Positions 11,801 to 22,539 of a stretch of DNA of 64,000 bases are shown here, one piece after another; the stretch's first letter is position 1, and each line of letters starts with the position of its first letter. The DNA lies in NCBI GenBank assembly GCA_030765065.1, contig CM060988.1:197282565-197346564 (forward strand). The letters are read 5' to 3'. This DNA is from Deroplatys truncata (Eukaryota; Arthropoda; Insecta; Mantodea; Mantidae). The notes below the pieces were generated by a model. The model ran no database searches and was not told where the DNA came from. It saw only the letters and a program-made list of their open reading frames with translations. A program made the translations under genes and the position numbers.

Positions 11801-14800
11801 ATATATGTAAAGATTTTTTTTTTAAATGAGAAGTTTATAGATACACTGGAACTATTTCCTCATATTCTAGTTCCATATAATAGTATACTGTTAAATAAAA
11901 CAAAATATGACATTCTTAAGTTGGACTTGGATACTCAACGATTTAAAATGACATAACATGAAAATGACTCCAGATAACCTTAAGCACAAATTCAACATGA
12001 CTATCCCAAAAGAGTTTGGGATAAAATATAAGTCAGTGTAGTTTAAAATTTGTTTGCAATTGAACATCCATTGCATCTTTGAATGAAAAAACAATATCTT
12101 ATGAGTCTTATTAAAATTAAGAACTAAAATCATTAGCCTGAAACCATTACTTAGAGATTCGGTTATTAGATTATTTTAACAATGGTAAATTATTACATAT
12201 CTTACTTGACAAATCGTAAACAGTCAAGAGAACTGGAACACAAAACAGCCCTGTGGAATACTACATTCAACAGGAGTGATATTGGAAAGAGCACCATTGT
12301 ACACTCTTAAAAATGATGAACAAATAGGATTTGAACAGACTCCATTCAAGATGTTATCCCATACTATTCCAACTTATAAGTCAATGTGCTGTGGCATACA
12401 CAATCAAATGTCTTAGATAGGTGATAGAAAGTAAGCCATGGTGTTTTTATGATTTTCAAACTAATTAAGAATATCAGAAACAAGAACATCATACTGCACT
12501 ACCACTTTACAGACTGTTAGGAAGGGAAATTGATCACCATGGCAATGTTCTTTAACCATCTTAGTTTCAAATATGTAATTAATATAACAGCACTCAATAA
12601 TGAATATTACATGAAGTGATTCAATACATTTTCTTTTATCTGTAAAATAATTTTAAATTACTCTAATTCAGAGAGATTTTACTAAAAAGATATTGCATGC
12701 GCCATATTTGTAAATGAACCTTAACAGATTCATCATATTTTCAAGACAAAGCTTGACATAAGAATAGATAAGTGTTTAAAGACCCCAGTCCTTGTAATAA
12801 AATGGTGCAAAATTATTCATTTCACATGTGTTGTTTGTTTTAACCAGGCTGCTGATGAGAGATACCAGCGGGTGCAAGTAGAGCTCAAGCACACTGTGGA
12901 AATACTGCACGAGGAGCAGGAACGCATTGTAAAGATTGAGGCCATCAAGAAATCTCTCGAGATTGAAGTTAAGAACTTGTCTGTTCGTCTTGAGGAAGTA
13001 GAGGCCAATGCCATCGTGGGAGGCAAGCGCATCATCAGCAAACTGGAGGCTCGGGTATGTAGTTATGTTAATATCTAACATCATACAAAATGTCATTGTA
13101 TAATTTCTTCAAGAAAGAAAAACTAATAAAACAAGCACCACTACCATTAAAACAACATATGTGTGCATGCATGTCCAGATATGCCTTTTTTGGGTTCTGG
13201 ACGCCCCAAAATATGTATTTCTTGTAAAATCTCGATATCAAATTTTTGGATGGTATACAATACTTCCTTTAGCAACCATAGTTAAGCAGTAGATAAAGTA
13301 AAAATGCAAAAAAAAAAAAAAGAAAAAAAGAATGAAAACCTAAGAAAGTAAAACATTAAAAAAATAATAACTTAAGAGTTTTACAAAAAAGAATCCATTA
13401 TCAGAATTTAGGAAAGTCAGCAACTTGTATTATGTGTCAAACAAAAGGTGAGATCTCTAGCAAACATGCAGTTGTTCACTATGCTAAAATCAAATACCCT
13501 GAAAGGTTGGAACAAAATATAGATTTACAAATCCAACTTTGAACTCACATTGCTTCCAACAAAAAAAAAGGGCACTTTGCACAAGAAAATCTTCTGGCAG
13601 AGCAAAACTTAGAGGGTTTCTTTACAGAAGATAACAAGAACAATTGGACATCTTTCTGATAAAAAATTAGTTTCTAGTACTGTGTCTAATAAGAAAATAA
13701 ATTTATAGGTTTTCCTTCTTTAGTCTCATTACTGTCCTTTTCTTTCTTTCTTTTTGAGTGATCATTTAAACTTTATGGCTGCGGCTTATTTTTGATTAGT
13801 GCTTTATTTTATAACAAAAATATCTGAAACAAAAATAACACCTTTTAGGTGTAGATACAATAAGTCTGCAGAAGAAGAAAATTATAATTATACTTTCATT
13901 GGAAGCTGTAATTTATTATTTATTAATTTACAGGTGCGTGATCTGGAACTGGAGTTGGATGAGGAGAAACGCCGTCACTCTGAGACAATTAAGATCCTCA
14001 GAAAGAAGGAACGCCAAGTAAAGGAAGTCATGATCCAATGTGAGGAGGATCAGAAGAATGTCAGCTTGCTCCAGGAGTCCTTGGACAAGGCCTCACAGAG
14101 GATCAACATTTACAAGAGACAGCTCCAGGAGCAGGTAAGCATTTCTGGCTGTACTATAACATTTACTGCTCACTTAGGGTTGCCATGTAAAGTGATGGCT
14201 ATCACTGTTATTTACTCACATACGACATCATACTGCAAGTCATGAGCAACCCTTTGTTACAACTGCAATTCCAGCAATGTAATAAGAGTGCATTATTGTA
14301 ATCTACAGAATTTACATTGAGTGTTGACAATCCATTGTCATTGAAATCCTTGTTAAAAAGGAAAGATCTACTGCTGAAATTCACATCAGCCTTCAGCATG
14401 CATATGGAGATGTGTGAAACACTTCAGAGATGGGAACATGAGCATTCAAGATGAGCCTCTAGCAGTCGCCCTCAAACTGTCTTCATGGTACACAAGGAAA
14501 GAGTTGATGAGTTGATTAGAGAAGATGGACGTGTCATAACTTACAATACAACATAGTACAGTGCAGAAAATGTTCAAAGTTTGGGTTATTGAGAAGTTTA
14601 TGGCATCCTGCAGCACAAAAGCATGCGGCCTCACACTGCTCATGTCACTGTGGAGAAAACTCTTGTGCACTCTCTCTACAGTCCCAACTTGCATCCTCCG
14701 ACTACAATATTTTTGGTTCTGTGAAGGAACAGGTGTGAGGCCAATGATGTGAGATACTGCTGGACATCTGGAAAGCAATGCATCAGTGACTCTGGACACC

Positions 14801-16643
14801 TGGAATGGACTTCTCCCACAAGGGAATTTTTAAACTTACAGAACAGTGGGAAAAATCTGATGTGTTACATTCACATGACTTTCTCTACTCTCTATCGCTT
14901 ATACAAACTATTTTTATTAAAGCTTACTTTTCTTTATTCTTCATTTTAATTCAAATAAACCTTTGCAGAAATACCTACATTACTCATTTTGTTTATAGAT
15001 AAAAGGGAACAGTGACAGTCAACTGGACGATATACACTGCCTTAAAATTACATACTGTTCCCATACAATCACAAGAAACACCTGAATGTTGAAAGCACTT
15101 TAAAGAATGACCAAGTAATGAACAATTTGTATAATTAATAATGGATATCTCAAAAATGGCTGATGCCACAAAAATAAATTGTGTGTTTTCTTGGCGAATG
15201 GTCTCGAACTCCCTTGCATAGGATGTGTGATAGAAACAGGGAGGAAGCGGACGATCAGTGGTTAAAACCATGGATGTTCATGAAGAAAGCCACATTTCTT
15301 GTGAGTGGCTGAGTCAACAAGTATAACTGCATTCTTTAGAGAACTGAGAACCCACACATCTCATACGACACATTTCACATACCATACAACACACTGAGTG
15401 TGCTATTGTTGTGTGACCACCATTTTGTCTCCTATGCACGATAGTGCTGCCATGCCTTGTGGATGAAGCCCGAAACATCACTCATTGTTAACTTCCATCC
15501 TTTCCACTTATATTACAGCAAATTGCTCAGAGATGTGTGCATTAACCTCTTATATACAACGTTTTACTTTTCTGACATCTCAAACGGATCACCCTGTATT
15601 ACACACAAATAAGAAATATGTTTTCACAAATTAATATGTTTTGGGGTTAATAATGATTACAGTAATCTATGTATGCTTGTGTGAAAAAACAATTAATTAG
15701 TTAATTATAATTGAGTGACCTTACAGTTGGTTAACTAGTAACTTGGGACTTAAAGTACTTACAAATTTGTAAGTCGCCAATGGGATGTGTTGTCTCAAAA
15801 ATTTGAGATGTCTGGTGGTTTACAGGTAAATGTCTGAGTCAGTTGGGGAATTTAATGTTGTACCAATACATTACTAGGTAACTCAGTTGGTTAGAGTAAC
15901 CGCACAGAAAGTGAAAGATACATGACTTAAATTCTGGGTTAGGCATTGAATTTTTCAGTCTGATTCTACTTCTAATTACAAGTGTTCTTGTCAAAATGCG
16001 GATTGAAATTGAATTTAGTTTTGGCATTAGTTGTGCTGTTAATTCACTCATATTGAAGGTTACTAATTTTATTCAGAATCCTTTTGAGTGGCTGAATTAA
16101 TTAAAAGCATGTAAACAATTCACATAATACCTACATATCATTTGTTCTTGGAAACAGTATTTGTTTTTTAAGCCCACTTGAAAAGGAAGGTGGTTTCCAC
16201 CACAAACATTTTTCCAGAGTAGCATAGTATTGTTTATGTGCATTAAGTTTTTTCAAAAGAATTCTTTAACATTATTTAATCCTGAAGCCTTCATTTGTCA
16301 ACTGAAGAATTCTTAGAATATTAAAAATAAAACTTTTTTTTTTGTTTGTTTAAAGATCTAGAAGTTAAATTATCACCTATTTTATTTCAGTAACAAATTA
16401 AACATTAACCCCTTATCCTCTTGTTTTTAGGAGGGTGTATCACAGCAAAGTGTGACGCGTGTACGCCGCTTCCAGCGAGAACTGGAGGCTGCAGAGGACC
16501 GCGCAGACACAGCTGAAAGCAACCTGTCGCTAATCCGTGCCAAGCACCGCACCTTTGTCACCACAAGCACCGTGCCTGGCTCCCAGGTCTACCTGGTACA
16601 GGAGACCCACAGAGCGACCACTACCACCACAGAGGGCATCTAA
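5089..16643 (+). CDS. Prm: Miniparamyosin (short form of paramyosin), seven joined coding exons
   Basis: Joined exons: 5089-5855, 7958-8153, 8442-8570, 10187-10351, 12848-13054, 13934-14134, 16431-16643, giving 625 residues. Paramyosin is the coiled-coil core protein of invertebrate muscle thick filaments. The short form replaces the N-terminal rod with a unique head. Here residues 1-255 are unique, about 370 residues are the shared rod, and the end is a short non-helical tail rich in Thr. All introns are GT-AG. The first junction is phase 2 and all later ones are phase 0. An in-frame TGA at 5071-5073 precedes the ATG, so this start belongs to a separate transcript. From memory, Drosophila miniparamyosin is of similar size. 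The full-length form would enter at 7958 from exons outside the window. Confidence 0.95.
5856..7064. other. Miniparamyosin intron 1, 5' part
   Basis: AT-rich intron sequence. No repeat, ORF or extra exon was recognised. Confidence 0.5.
7065..7850 (+). repeat. Rep-1 copy c
   Basis: Starts at GATGTGTTGCATTCAC and ends in the AATGCTACCTCTGCTTA block. It includes the eroded CA-rich stretch at 7712-7731. The terminal GTAGAGAAAGTAAAAAT is missing. It lies in intron 1, ending about 107 bp before the next exon. Confidence 0.8.
7958..8153 (+). CDS. Prm: Paramyosin rod exon (first shared exon)
   Basis: The acceptor GTTACAG precedes one base completing a Ser codon, then 65 codons of heptad coiled coil (begins [20 protein letters not shown]). 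The donor is ACT|GTAAGTA. This is probably where full-length paramyosin and miniparamyosin transcripts converge, because the phase suits both. Confidence 0.94.
8442..8570 (+). CDS. Prm: Paramyosin rod exon
   Basis: 43 codons between TTGTACAG and GGG|GTAAGA, phase 0 at both ends. It begins [14 protein letters not shown] and is entirely heptad coiled coil. The short intron before it (288 bp) is one of the few free of recognised repeats. Confidence 0.94.
8571..9439. other. Paramyosin intron stretch without recognised feature
   Basis: AT-rich intron sequence up to the SINE2 cluster. No exon or repeat family was recognised. Confidence 0.5.
9440..10025. mobile_element. Cluster of three SINE2 (tRNA-derived) copies, one inverted
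   Basis: Minus-strand copy at about 9440-9560, plus-strand copy at about 9615-9735, and a longer plus-strand copy at about 9740-10025. Each has a tRNA-like head with an A-box-like TAGCTCAGTTGG and a B-box-like GTGGTTCAAATCCC, followed by a tail with CAGTCTGATTCTACC. The head begins GCCATCATAG and closes with CTGTGGCA, so the acceptor-like ends can pair. The longer copy adds a ~180-bp 5' part found again at about 15690. The first two copies face each other as an inverted repeat. Confidence 0.7.
10187..10351 (+). CDS. Prm: Paramyosin rod exon
   Basis: 55 codons between TGTTCAG and CTCAGG|GTAACT, phase 0. It begins [15 protein letters not shown] and ends [10 protein letters not shown]. Continuous coiled coil with no stop or gap. 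Confidence 0.94.
10505..10770 (-). mobile_element. Possible tRNA-derived SINE, minus strand
   Basis: Read on the minus strand, about 10765-10690 looks like a tRNA gene. It has GGTAACCAAGATCATTAAGGC as a degenerate A-box region and TGGCTCAAATTCC as a B-box-like block. Only one copy was seen in the window, so family membership is uncertain. Confidence 0.4.
11024..11300 (-). pseudogene. LINE reverse transcriptase C-terminal remnant
   Basis: A minus-strand frame reads [19 protein letters not shown] and continues through a short basic helix-like end. This resembles the last ~80 residues of animal LINE ORF2 proteins (KLYNKLP block, then a basic C-terminus). It may belong with the RT remnant at 12230-12480 on the same strand, separated by a SINE and unrecognised sequence. 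Assigned by resemblance only. Confidence 0.4.
11418..11735 (+). mobile_element. tRNA-derived SINE (SINE3)
   Basis: The head carries TAGCTGAGTGGTTAGACTG (A-box-like) and GGGTTTAAACTCAGGGA (B-box-like), spaced as in a tRNA gene. A ~240-bp body follows with repeated pyrimidine-rich CATTTC/CTTTCC stretches and the end CCAAATGGGGAGGGTAA. Single copy in this window. Confidence 0.6.
12230..12480 (-). pseudogene. LINE reverse transcriptase core remnant
   Basis: Minus-strand translation gives [18 protein letters not shown], which matches the DLSKAFDCV...L..KL block of LINE reverse transcriptases, including the first catalytic Asp. Further on it gives CSIPQGC, matching the SIPQGS motif. Several stops and frame changes separate the blocks. 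Fragment of a dead LINE in the paramyosin intron. Confidence 0.6.
12848..13054 (+). CDS. Prm: Paramyosin rod exon
   Basis: 69 codons between TTTTAACCAG and GCTCGG|GTATGT, phase 0. It begins [20 protein letters not shown] and ends [12 protein letters not shown]. This is one of the most conserved parts of insect paramyosin as I recall it. Confidence 0.95.
13165..13305 (+). repeat. Rep-1 copy d, 3' fragment
   Basis: Only the last ~140 bp of Rep-1 is present, from TTTTTTGGGTTCTGG through the AATATGTATTTC block to GCAGTAGATAAAGTAAAAAT. Confidence 0.75.
13306..13933. other. Paramyosin intron stretch without recognised feature
   Basis: AT-rich intron sequence with short poly-A runs. An open stretch runs through the acceptor into the next exon but shows no protein resemblance upstream of 13934. 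Confidence 0.5.
13934..14134 (+). CDS. Prm: Paramyosin rod exon
   Basis: 67 codons between AATTTACAG and GAGCAG|GTAAGC, phase 0. It begins [20 protein letters not shown] and ends [11 protein letters not shown]. Coiled coil throughout. Confidence 0.95.
14430..14835 (+). pseudogene. Mariner-type transposase remnant
   Basis: In shifting plus-strand frames I read [14 protein letters not shown], then [11 protein letters not shown], then a YSPNL stretch. These follow the order of the HTH linker, the second catalytic block (family form HDNARPH.A) and the third block (family form YSPDLAP.D) in mariner transposases. Stops and frameshifts are frequent and the region between the blocks is much shortened. 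An old, internally deleted copy in the last paramyosin intron. Confidence 0.55.
14850..15190 (+). repeat. Rep-1 copy e, 5' portion
   Basis: Starts at CTGATGTGTTACATTCACA with the conserved ATGACTTTCTCTACTC and continues to the AAATTGTGTGTTTTCTT block. The 3' two thirds are absent. Confidence 0.8.
15191..15689. other. Paramyosin last-intron stretch without recognised feature
   Basis: Mixed-composition intron sequence. No coding frame or shared repeat was recognised. Confidence 0.45.
15690..15985 (+). mobile_element. SINE2 copy, full ~290 bp form
   Basis: Matches the longer SINE2 copy at 9740-10025: the CAATTAATT start, the GGTTTAC...GAGTCAGTTGGGGAATTTA block, a tRNA-like part with GTAACTCAGTTGGTTAGAG, and the tail CAGTCTGATTCTACTT. 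The B-box region is eroded (GACTTAAATTCTGG). Confidence 0.65.
16431..16643 (+). CDS. Prm: Paramyosin last exon with stop codon
   Basis: 70 codons plus TAA after the acceptor TTGTTTTTAG. It begins [20 protein letters not shown], finishes the rod, then gives a non-helical tail with [20 protein letters not shown] and a Thr run. Such a tail is typical of insect paramyosin. It serves both the long and short isoforms. Confidence 0.96.
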   Translation, partial: EGVSQQSVTRVRRFQRELEAAEDRADTAESNLSLIRAKHRTFVTTSTVPGSQVYLVQETHRATTTTTEGI

Positions 16644-17645
16644 ATGCACACATCGCACAGTGGCAGTGGGAATCTGCTGTTTTATTCCAACACGCTGCTA
16701 TCAAATCTCAAATAAGTCTTTAGAAAATTCTTTTAGTTGCGATTAGCAGTTTATTGGTTTGGTTACCCAATGGAACCTGCCGTTAGTTTACTCTTTGATC
16801 AACTAGAAGACCTTTCTACTGACTTCACTGCTAACTTAAGCCAAAGATTTACAAAAAACAAGTCAAGTCATGCAATAATAAATCAGCAGACTTCCATAAA
16901 AATTGTGAACTTTTCATTATTCTCATAATTTGTTACATGGGAAATATTGTATTTTATTAAGTATTTAAAATCGGAAATAAATTTTGAAAAGAAATAGAAC
17001 AGGGTAGACATTGTAAGCTTACTGTGTCAGGAGTGATTCAAAGGGCTGGATTGCCAATGCAGCCTCAAAGCTGGGGGAGGCTGCATGGCACTTAGGTATG
17101 GATGCACAGTGACATCACAATATCTATGCTGTGTGATATACGTATTTAATAATTTATGTATATATATAGAGAGAGATATGCATATTTCTGCTTAGCAGAA
17201 TACTACGAAATGTGCCTGCGTGGTGGAGAGAATACACATTGCTAAGAGCAATGTTTCGAAAAGATCTCTATGAATTTGCTTCATATCCCTGTTTATAGCA
17301 GCAACTAACTTTAAGCTTGAATTTGAAAGTAACACATGGACATGAGACTTGGATTCAGGGATTTAAAAAGTAAATAAAAGAAAATGAAAGAAAAAATGGA
17401 ATCTTAATTTACTGTAACTGCTTACTACCTAAGATCTTCTCTTTCTTTGCCTATTTTCCTCTATATGAATCAACATACCTTAATGCTAAATTGCAAGCTT
17501 TTTATATAAACTGTAGGCATAAGCATATGATTAACAACACAAATGCTTAGCTATTTAACTGTTTCTGTTTTATAACAAAGCTAACAAATCAAGCTCGCTA
17601 AGTGCTGTGTAAATGCTGCTAAAATAATAAAATAATAAATGTAGC
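16644..17645 (+). other. Paramyosin 3' UTR with candidate poly(A) signals
   Basis: AATAAA hexamers occur at 16877-16882, 16976-16981, 17626-17631 and 17634-17639. The first would give a UTR of about 250 nt and the last pair about 1 kb. Which is used cannot be told from sequence. A GA/TA-rich patch lies at about 17155-17185. Confidence 0.55.
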
Positions 17646-18179
17646 TATCTTGCTCTCATTTGCAATCTGCTTTGAGCAAGGGACAATGAAACACCCTAAT
17701 TTTCTTAATGTCCAGCATTTTTGTTGGCATATCATTCCCTTACTTTCCTTAGTTTCTAGGTTAACATGCATAAGTTACATTAGTATATTACATCAATTTT
17801 GAATTTTTATAAAGTGCGAATATTTTATTAAAGCATTTGCTATTTATGCTACTCCTCGAGGATGCCATGCATATTCTTATTAGATAAATATTTGTGACAA
17901 TTTTCCAGTATTGTTTCTATTTATCTTCTTCCACCTCCTGTCCCTACCAGTATTCTATTTCACTCTTACTGAACTGCAAAGCAGCATTCATTTGCATTAA
18001 TTTTCACTCTTAGCGGTTAAAAATAAAGCTGGGTAGAGAGGTAGCAACCCTGCCACCTGTCTTACTCATAAACAGGCTGGCCTGTCCCGAGGACATTTAG
18101 ATAAACTGTCGATCCCCAAAATCAAAACCGGGTGGTAAATTTGATGAAATACATTGGCTGTGTGTCAATAATACACAAA
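17646..18179. other. Region downstream of paramyosin without recognised feature
   Basis: Intergenic, with one further AATAAA near 18022. No coding potential or shared repeat was recognised. Confidence 0.45.
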
Positions 18180-19045
18180 AATTTTTATGTGATGAATTCA
18201 CATGACTATCTCTATACTATATTATTTACTAATAGTTATATAAACTATTCTTACCAAAGCTTATTTCTCCATCTACATTTTAATCCAAATAAACCTTTAC
18301 AGAAATAGCTACATTACACATTTCGTTATAGATACAAAGAGAACAGCGATAGTCAAATGTTTAACAACTGGACGCTATATGCTGGCCTTAAAATTCCATA
18401 CTGTTTCCATGAGATCGCAAATGTTGACAGCACTTAAGAGGATGACCAAGAAATGAACAATTTGATCCTTTAATAACGGGTATCTCAGAAACGGCTTATA
18501 CCTCAAAAAAAACGTTATTTAAAATAAATTGTATGTTTTAAAGAATATAGATTTTTTAGTAGTACGTTTTTGTCTATCGCTTAATGCTTACCAGTTATAC
18601 AAGATTATACTAAACTTCTCCTATGAAGAGGACAAAATTCAAAATATACATTTTATTTGTCATGTAAATATCTTTAATATATGGTATTTTAATAAAATTC
18701 ATTAGGGCCACTTTTATAGAAAATCAAAACTTCCGAAAAATGTTCCATGTAAAGGGTAGTTTGGGGTGGGGAGATTTTCATGAAACTCTCCATGTCTTAT
18801 CTTTGGAAGGTAATGATCTTAAATATTTATATTATTTGATTATTTGATATTTATCCAACTTTTCATTTTTTAGTTATACGGCTTACAGTCACACACACAT
18901 ACACATGGACCTCTTTTAAAAATGCTTTTTCTTGGATTCAGGGGGCTCAAAACATGTATTTATGTTGAAATCTCGATATCAAATTTTTTGATGGAATGCA
19001 ATACCCTCTCTGCCTACTGTGTACATGGTAGAGAAAGTAAAAATG
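18180..19045 (+). repeat. Rep-1 copy f
   Basis: Near-complete unit from TGATGAATTCACATGAC to GGTAGAGAAAGTAAAAAT, with all internal blocks in order and a short CA-rich segment near 18890. Copy g begins about 40 bp further on. Confidence 0.85.
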
Positions 19046-19082
19046 TGTGAAGAGATCAGAAGAAGGCTAAATATTTTTAACA

Positions 19083-19972
19083 CATATGAAAAAATCTGAT
19101 GTGTTACACTCACATGACTTTCTCTACTCTTGTACAAACTATTTTTACAAATGTTTATTCTCCATATGCTTCATGTTAATCGAGTTATCGAGATGTTAAT
19201 CTTATTGCTAATTTTCTTGTAGATGCAAGGGGAATTGGTAGGCTTTAAGCTATAGGCATATATTTTAAGAGCTGGTTGCTATTTGGAGTATTCCATTCTC
19301 TTTGCATTACCAGGACATAAAAAAAATGAATAACGAATTCCCATTTGAGAAAAAGTGTAAGTATTGGAAAATTTAAGGGAATAACAAGCAATATTTCGAA
19401 AATGGTTCACTCAACAAAAAAAATGTATATGACATAAATTGTGTATTCTAACATAATCTACATTTTTTGTGCAGTAAAATTTTGTCTATCTCTTATGGTT
19501 TACCAGTTATGCAAAAGTCGTTCACAATGAAGAATACTTTTGGAGACATTCCCAGAAAATTTGAGATATACAATTCATTTGCCATAAAAATGTCTTAAAC
19601 TTATGGTATTTTATTCAAAATCGTTAGAGCCATTTTTGAGAAAATTAAAATTTTCGGAAAATGTTTCATGTAAAGGGTAATTTGGGGAGGGGGGATTTTC
19701 TTGAAAACCTTCGTGTCGCATCTCTGGAAGATACTGAACCGAAATACCAAGTTTGGTGTTTATCCGACTGTTCATTTCTGAGTTATGCTGTTCACAGACA
19801 GATAGACACAGACACACACACACACACCCACACACATGGACATGTTTCCAAAAATGCTTTATATGCATTCAGTGCACCTCAAAACATGTATTTCCTGTGA
19901 AATCCTGGTATCGAATTTTTGGGTTGAATGCAATACTTCCCCTACTTACTATACGTAGTAGAGAAAGTAAAA
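19083..19972 (+). repeat. Rep-1 copy g
   Basis: Complete unit ending GTAGTAGAGAAAGTAAAAAT. It carries a CA microsatellite at about 19806-19838. The next copy follows immediately, so g and h form a head-to-tail pair. Confidence 0.87.
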
Positions 19973-20568
19973 ATAAGATATGTTGAATTCACATGACTTT
20001 CTCTACTTGCTTTTTACAACTGTTCTTAAAAAAGCTTATTATTCTATCTACTTTGTGTTAATCAAGATAAACTTTAAAATTACACATTTCGTTGTAGGAT
20101 ACAGTAGGCAAAGTGATAGTTCGATTTTTAAAGAGTGTGTCACTATGTGATGGCTTTAAAATTTCATGTTCTTTGCATGACCATAATAAAAAAATGAACA
20201 GCAACTTCCCAAGTGAGAAAAAGAATCTTACTACGTAGTAAGATTTTGTGTATATCTTATGGTTTACTCATTATACAAAAGTCCTTCTGAATGAAGAGGA
20301 CTTCACATGCTATTCCCAGAAAATTCAAGATATACATTTTATTTGTCATGCAAATATCTTAAACATACAGTATTTTAATCAACACCATTACAGCCTTTTT
20401 GAGAATCTCAAAACTAACAACAATTTTTCCATGTAACTGTTGGTATGTATTTAACCTGCACTCACACCCACCCACACACAAACACTTTTTTTTCTAAAAA
20501 TCCTTGTTGTTTTTTTATTTATTTATTCAGGGGACTTCATAACCTGTATTTCTGTTGAAATCTTGCTA

Positions 20569-21844
20569 TGAGGGCTGTCCAGAAGTGCCCGACCTAACAA
20601 AGAAAACACAAAGATTTTAGGAAAAAACATCTTTATTTCTCTACATGGTCTCCTTTCAGCTCAATACGCTTTTCCCAGCAATGTTCAATAGCTTTGATAC
20701 CCTGTACATAGTGAGAACCATCGAGTTCTGCAAAATAGCGATCAACTGCAAACTCCACCTCTTCATTGTTGGCAAATCTTTTACCACCAAGCCATTTCTT
20801 CAACTTTGGAAACAGAAAATAATCAGAGGGAGCTAAGTCTGGTGAATAGGGTACATGAGGAAGCAATTCAAACTATAACTCATTGATTTTGGCCATAGTG
20901 AAATGGATGTGTGAACTGGTGCAATTGTCTTGATGAAATAGAACTTTCTTTTTTGCTAAATGTGGCCGTGCTTGATTTCATCATTAAAATGCTACAATAA
21001 GTTTGCATAATACTTGCCATTGATTGCTTTCCCTTTTTGAAGATAACCAATGAAAATTATCCCACGAGCACCCCAAAAAACTGATGCCATGACCTTGCCT
21101 GCAGATGGAACTGTCTTTGCCTTCTTTGGAACCGATTCTCCCCTTTCAATCCACTGTTTTGACTATTCCCTCGTCTCAGGTGTGAAGTGATGGACCCATG
21201 TTTCGTCCATGATTATGAATCGACCCAAAAACTCAGCTTTATTGCAGCAAAACATTGCCAAACACTCGACTGAAACATCCTCATGACACTGCTTTTATTC
21301 CATTGTGAGTAAACGCAGCCTCCGTCTTGCGCACAGCTTTCTCATGTCTAAATTTTCAGTTAGTATGCAGCACTATTTGAAATGTCAACGATGCCTGCTA
21401 GCTCACGCACTTTCAGTCAACGGTCATCCAATACCATTTTGTGGATTTTCTTCTCAATTTCTGGTGTGGTCACCTCATTTGGTCGACCACTGCGATGTTC
21501 GTCTTGGCAGCTTGTACGGCCTCGCTTAAGCTCTGCCACCCAATATTTTATTGTTGTAAATGAAGGAGCAGACTCCCCCAGAGTAGAATCTAGCTCAGCT
21601 TTAATATTAGTTGGACTAAGACCTTTCGAATGAAAGTATTGTATCCATGACTATAACCAGTTTTATCCATGTTTACAAATTTGCTGAGAGTGTTCACTAT
21701 TGATGACTGCCAAACAATTACTAAACAACGTAGCATTGTCAAACTTCAAACTTAAGCTTTATAAGGGTGGTACTTTCTACCATAGTCATTTGTTTGAAAC
21801 AACAACCGCTATATATACGTCAGGTACTTCTGGGTCTGCCCTTG
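20569..21844 (-). mobile_element. Complete mariner element, 1276 bp, with TA duplication
   Basis: Bounded by TA at 20567-20568 and 21845-21846. The left terminus begins TGAGGGCTGTCCAGAAGTGC. The right terminus read inward begins CAAGGGCAGACCCAGAAGTA, so these are imperfect terminal inverted repeats. Length and TA target fit the mariner family. It was inserted into Rep-1 copy h, so it is younger than that repeat. Confidence 0.9.
20633..21660 (-). pseudogene. Mariner transposase pseudogene
   Basis: The minus-strand frame follows mariner transposase almost end to end. It has an N-terminal helix-turn-helix region (ends HRSGRPNEVTTPEIEKKI), then the first catalytic block MDETWVHHFTPE. The second block follows (FHQDNCTSSH), then the third (PYSPDLAPSDYFLFPKLKKW). 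All three Asp positions of the D,D34D triad are visible. In-frame stops at 21417-21419, 21163-21165 and 20873-20875 make it inactive. The longest intact piece is 20866-20633. The enzyme would cut and paste the element by binding its termini. Confidence 0.88.
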
Positions 21845-22097
21845 TATAAAATTTTTGGGCAGAATGTAATATTTTCCCTACTTACTATAGGCAAGCAGTA
21901 GAGAAAGTAGAAATAGCAGAAAATAGAAATAAATTATTATCTGACATAATCAGCAAAGTAGATCACCACAGAGAATGTTCACAAACCAAAAGAATGAGAA
22001 ATATCGTGCACCATGATGAAGATGTACAGACTAATCACCTTGGTCACAAATGTTGCAGACAGAATGGATGATACAGCCCAAACCATGAAGATAAAGA

Positions 22098-22260
22098 AAT
22101 ATCTGATGTGTTGCATTCACACAAATTCTCTACTCACTCTTCTACACACCATTCTTACAAAAACTTATTCTTGTATCTACTTCTTGTTAATCAAGGTGAA
22201 CTTTCATTACACACTTCGTTGTAAGTATAAGAAGACTACAGTATGCTAAAAGCGATATTG
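22098..22260 (+). repeat. Rep-1 copy i, 5' fragment
   Basis: Begins CTGATGTGTTGCATTCACA with TTCTCTACTCACTCTTC and continues through the TTTCATTACACACTTCGTTG block. It then stops abruptly. The stretch 22261-22539 between copies i and j shows nothing recognisable. Confidence 0.7.
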
Positions 22261-22539
22261 CCTTCAAGTTATCTACACTTGAACCATATGGCAATACAAA
22301 AAATGTAAACAGCAGTAGCCAAGGGTCACTAACCACAGGTAAACAAGGACTGATGAGTGCTGTCTGCAAATGCCAACATGCTGTATGAGGAATGAGGGTG
22401 GTATTGTTAACCAGCGATGTCTCTGCCTGAAGTCTGGTGACATTTCAGCTTCATTCTCACTTTATTACTTACAAATTCCTATTCCTGGTGATGGCTTTGA
22501 AATTCCACAAAAAAACAAAATAAAAAAAAAACAAACAAA

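Larger units (their letters stand above)
19973..21912 (+). repeat. Rep-1 copy h, split by a mariner insertion
   Basis: 5' part at 19973-20568 and 3' part at 21845-21912. The break falls inside the block that reads GAAATCTCGATATCAAATTT in other copies. Here it is GAAATCTTGCTA | TAAAATTTTTGGG, so removing the mariner and one TA restores the family sequence. The unit ends GCAGTAGAGAAAGTAGAAAT. Confidence 0.87.

Noticed and set aside
21305..21633. Plus-strand frames in the mariner
   Set aside because: They are shadows of the minus-strand transposase.
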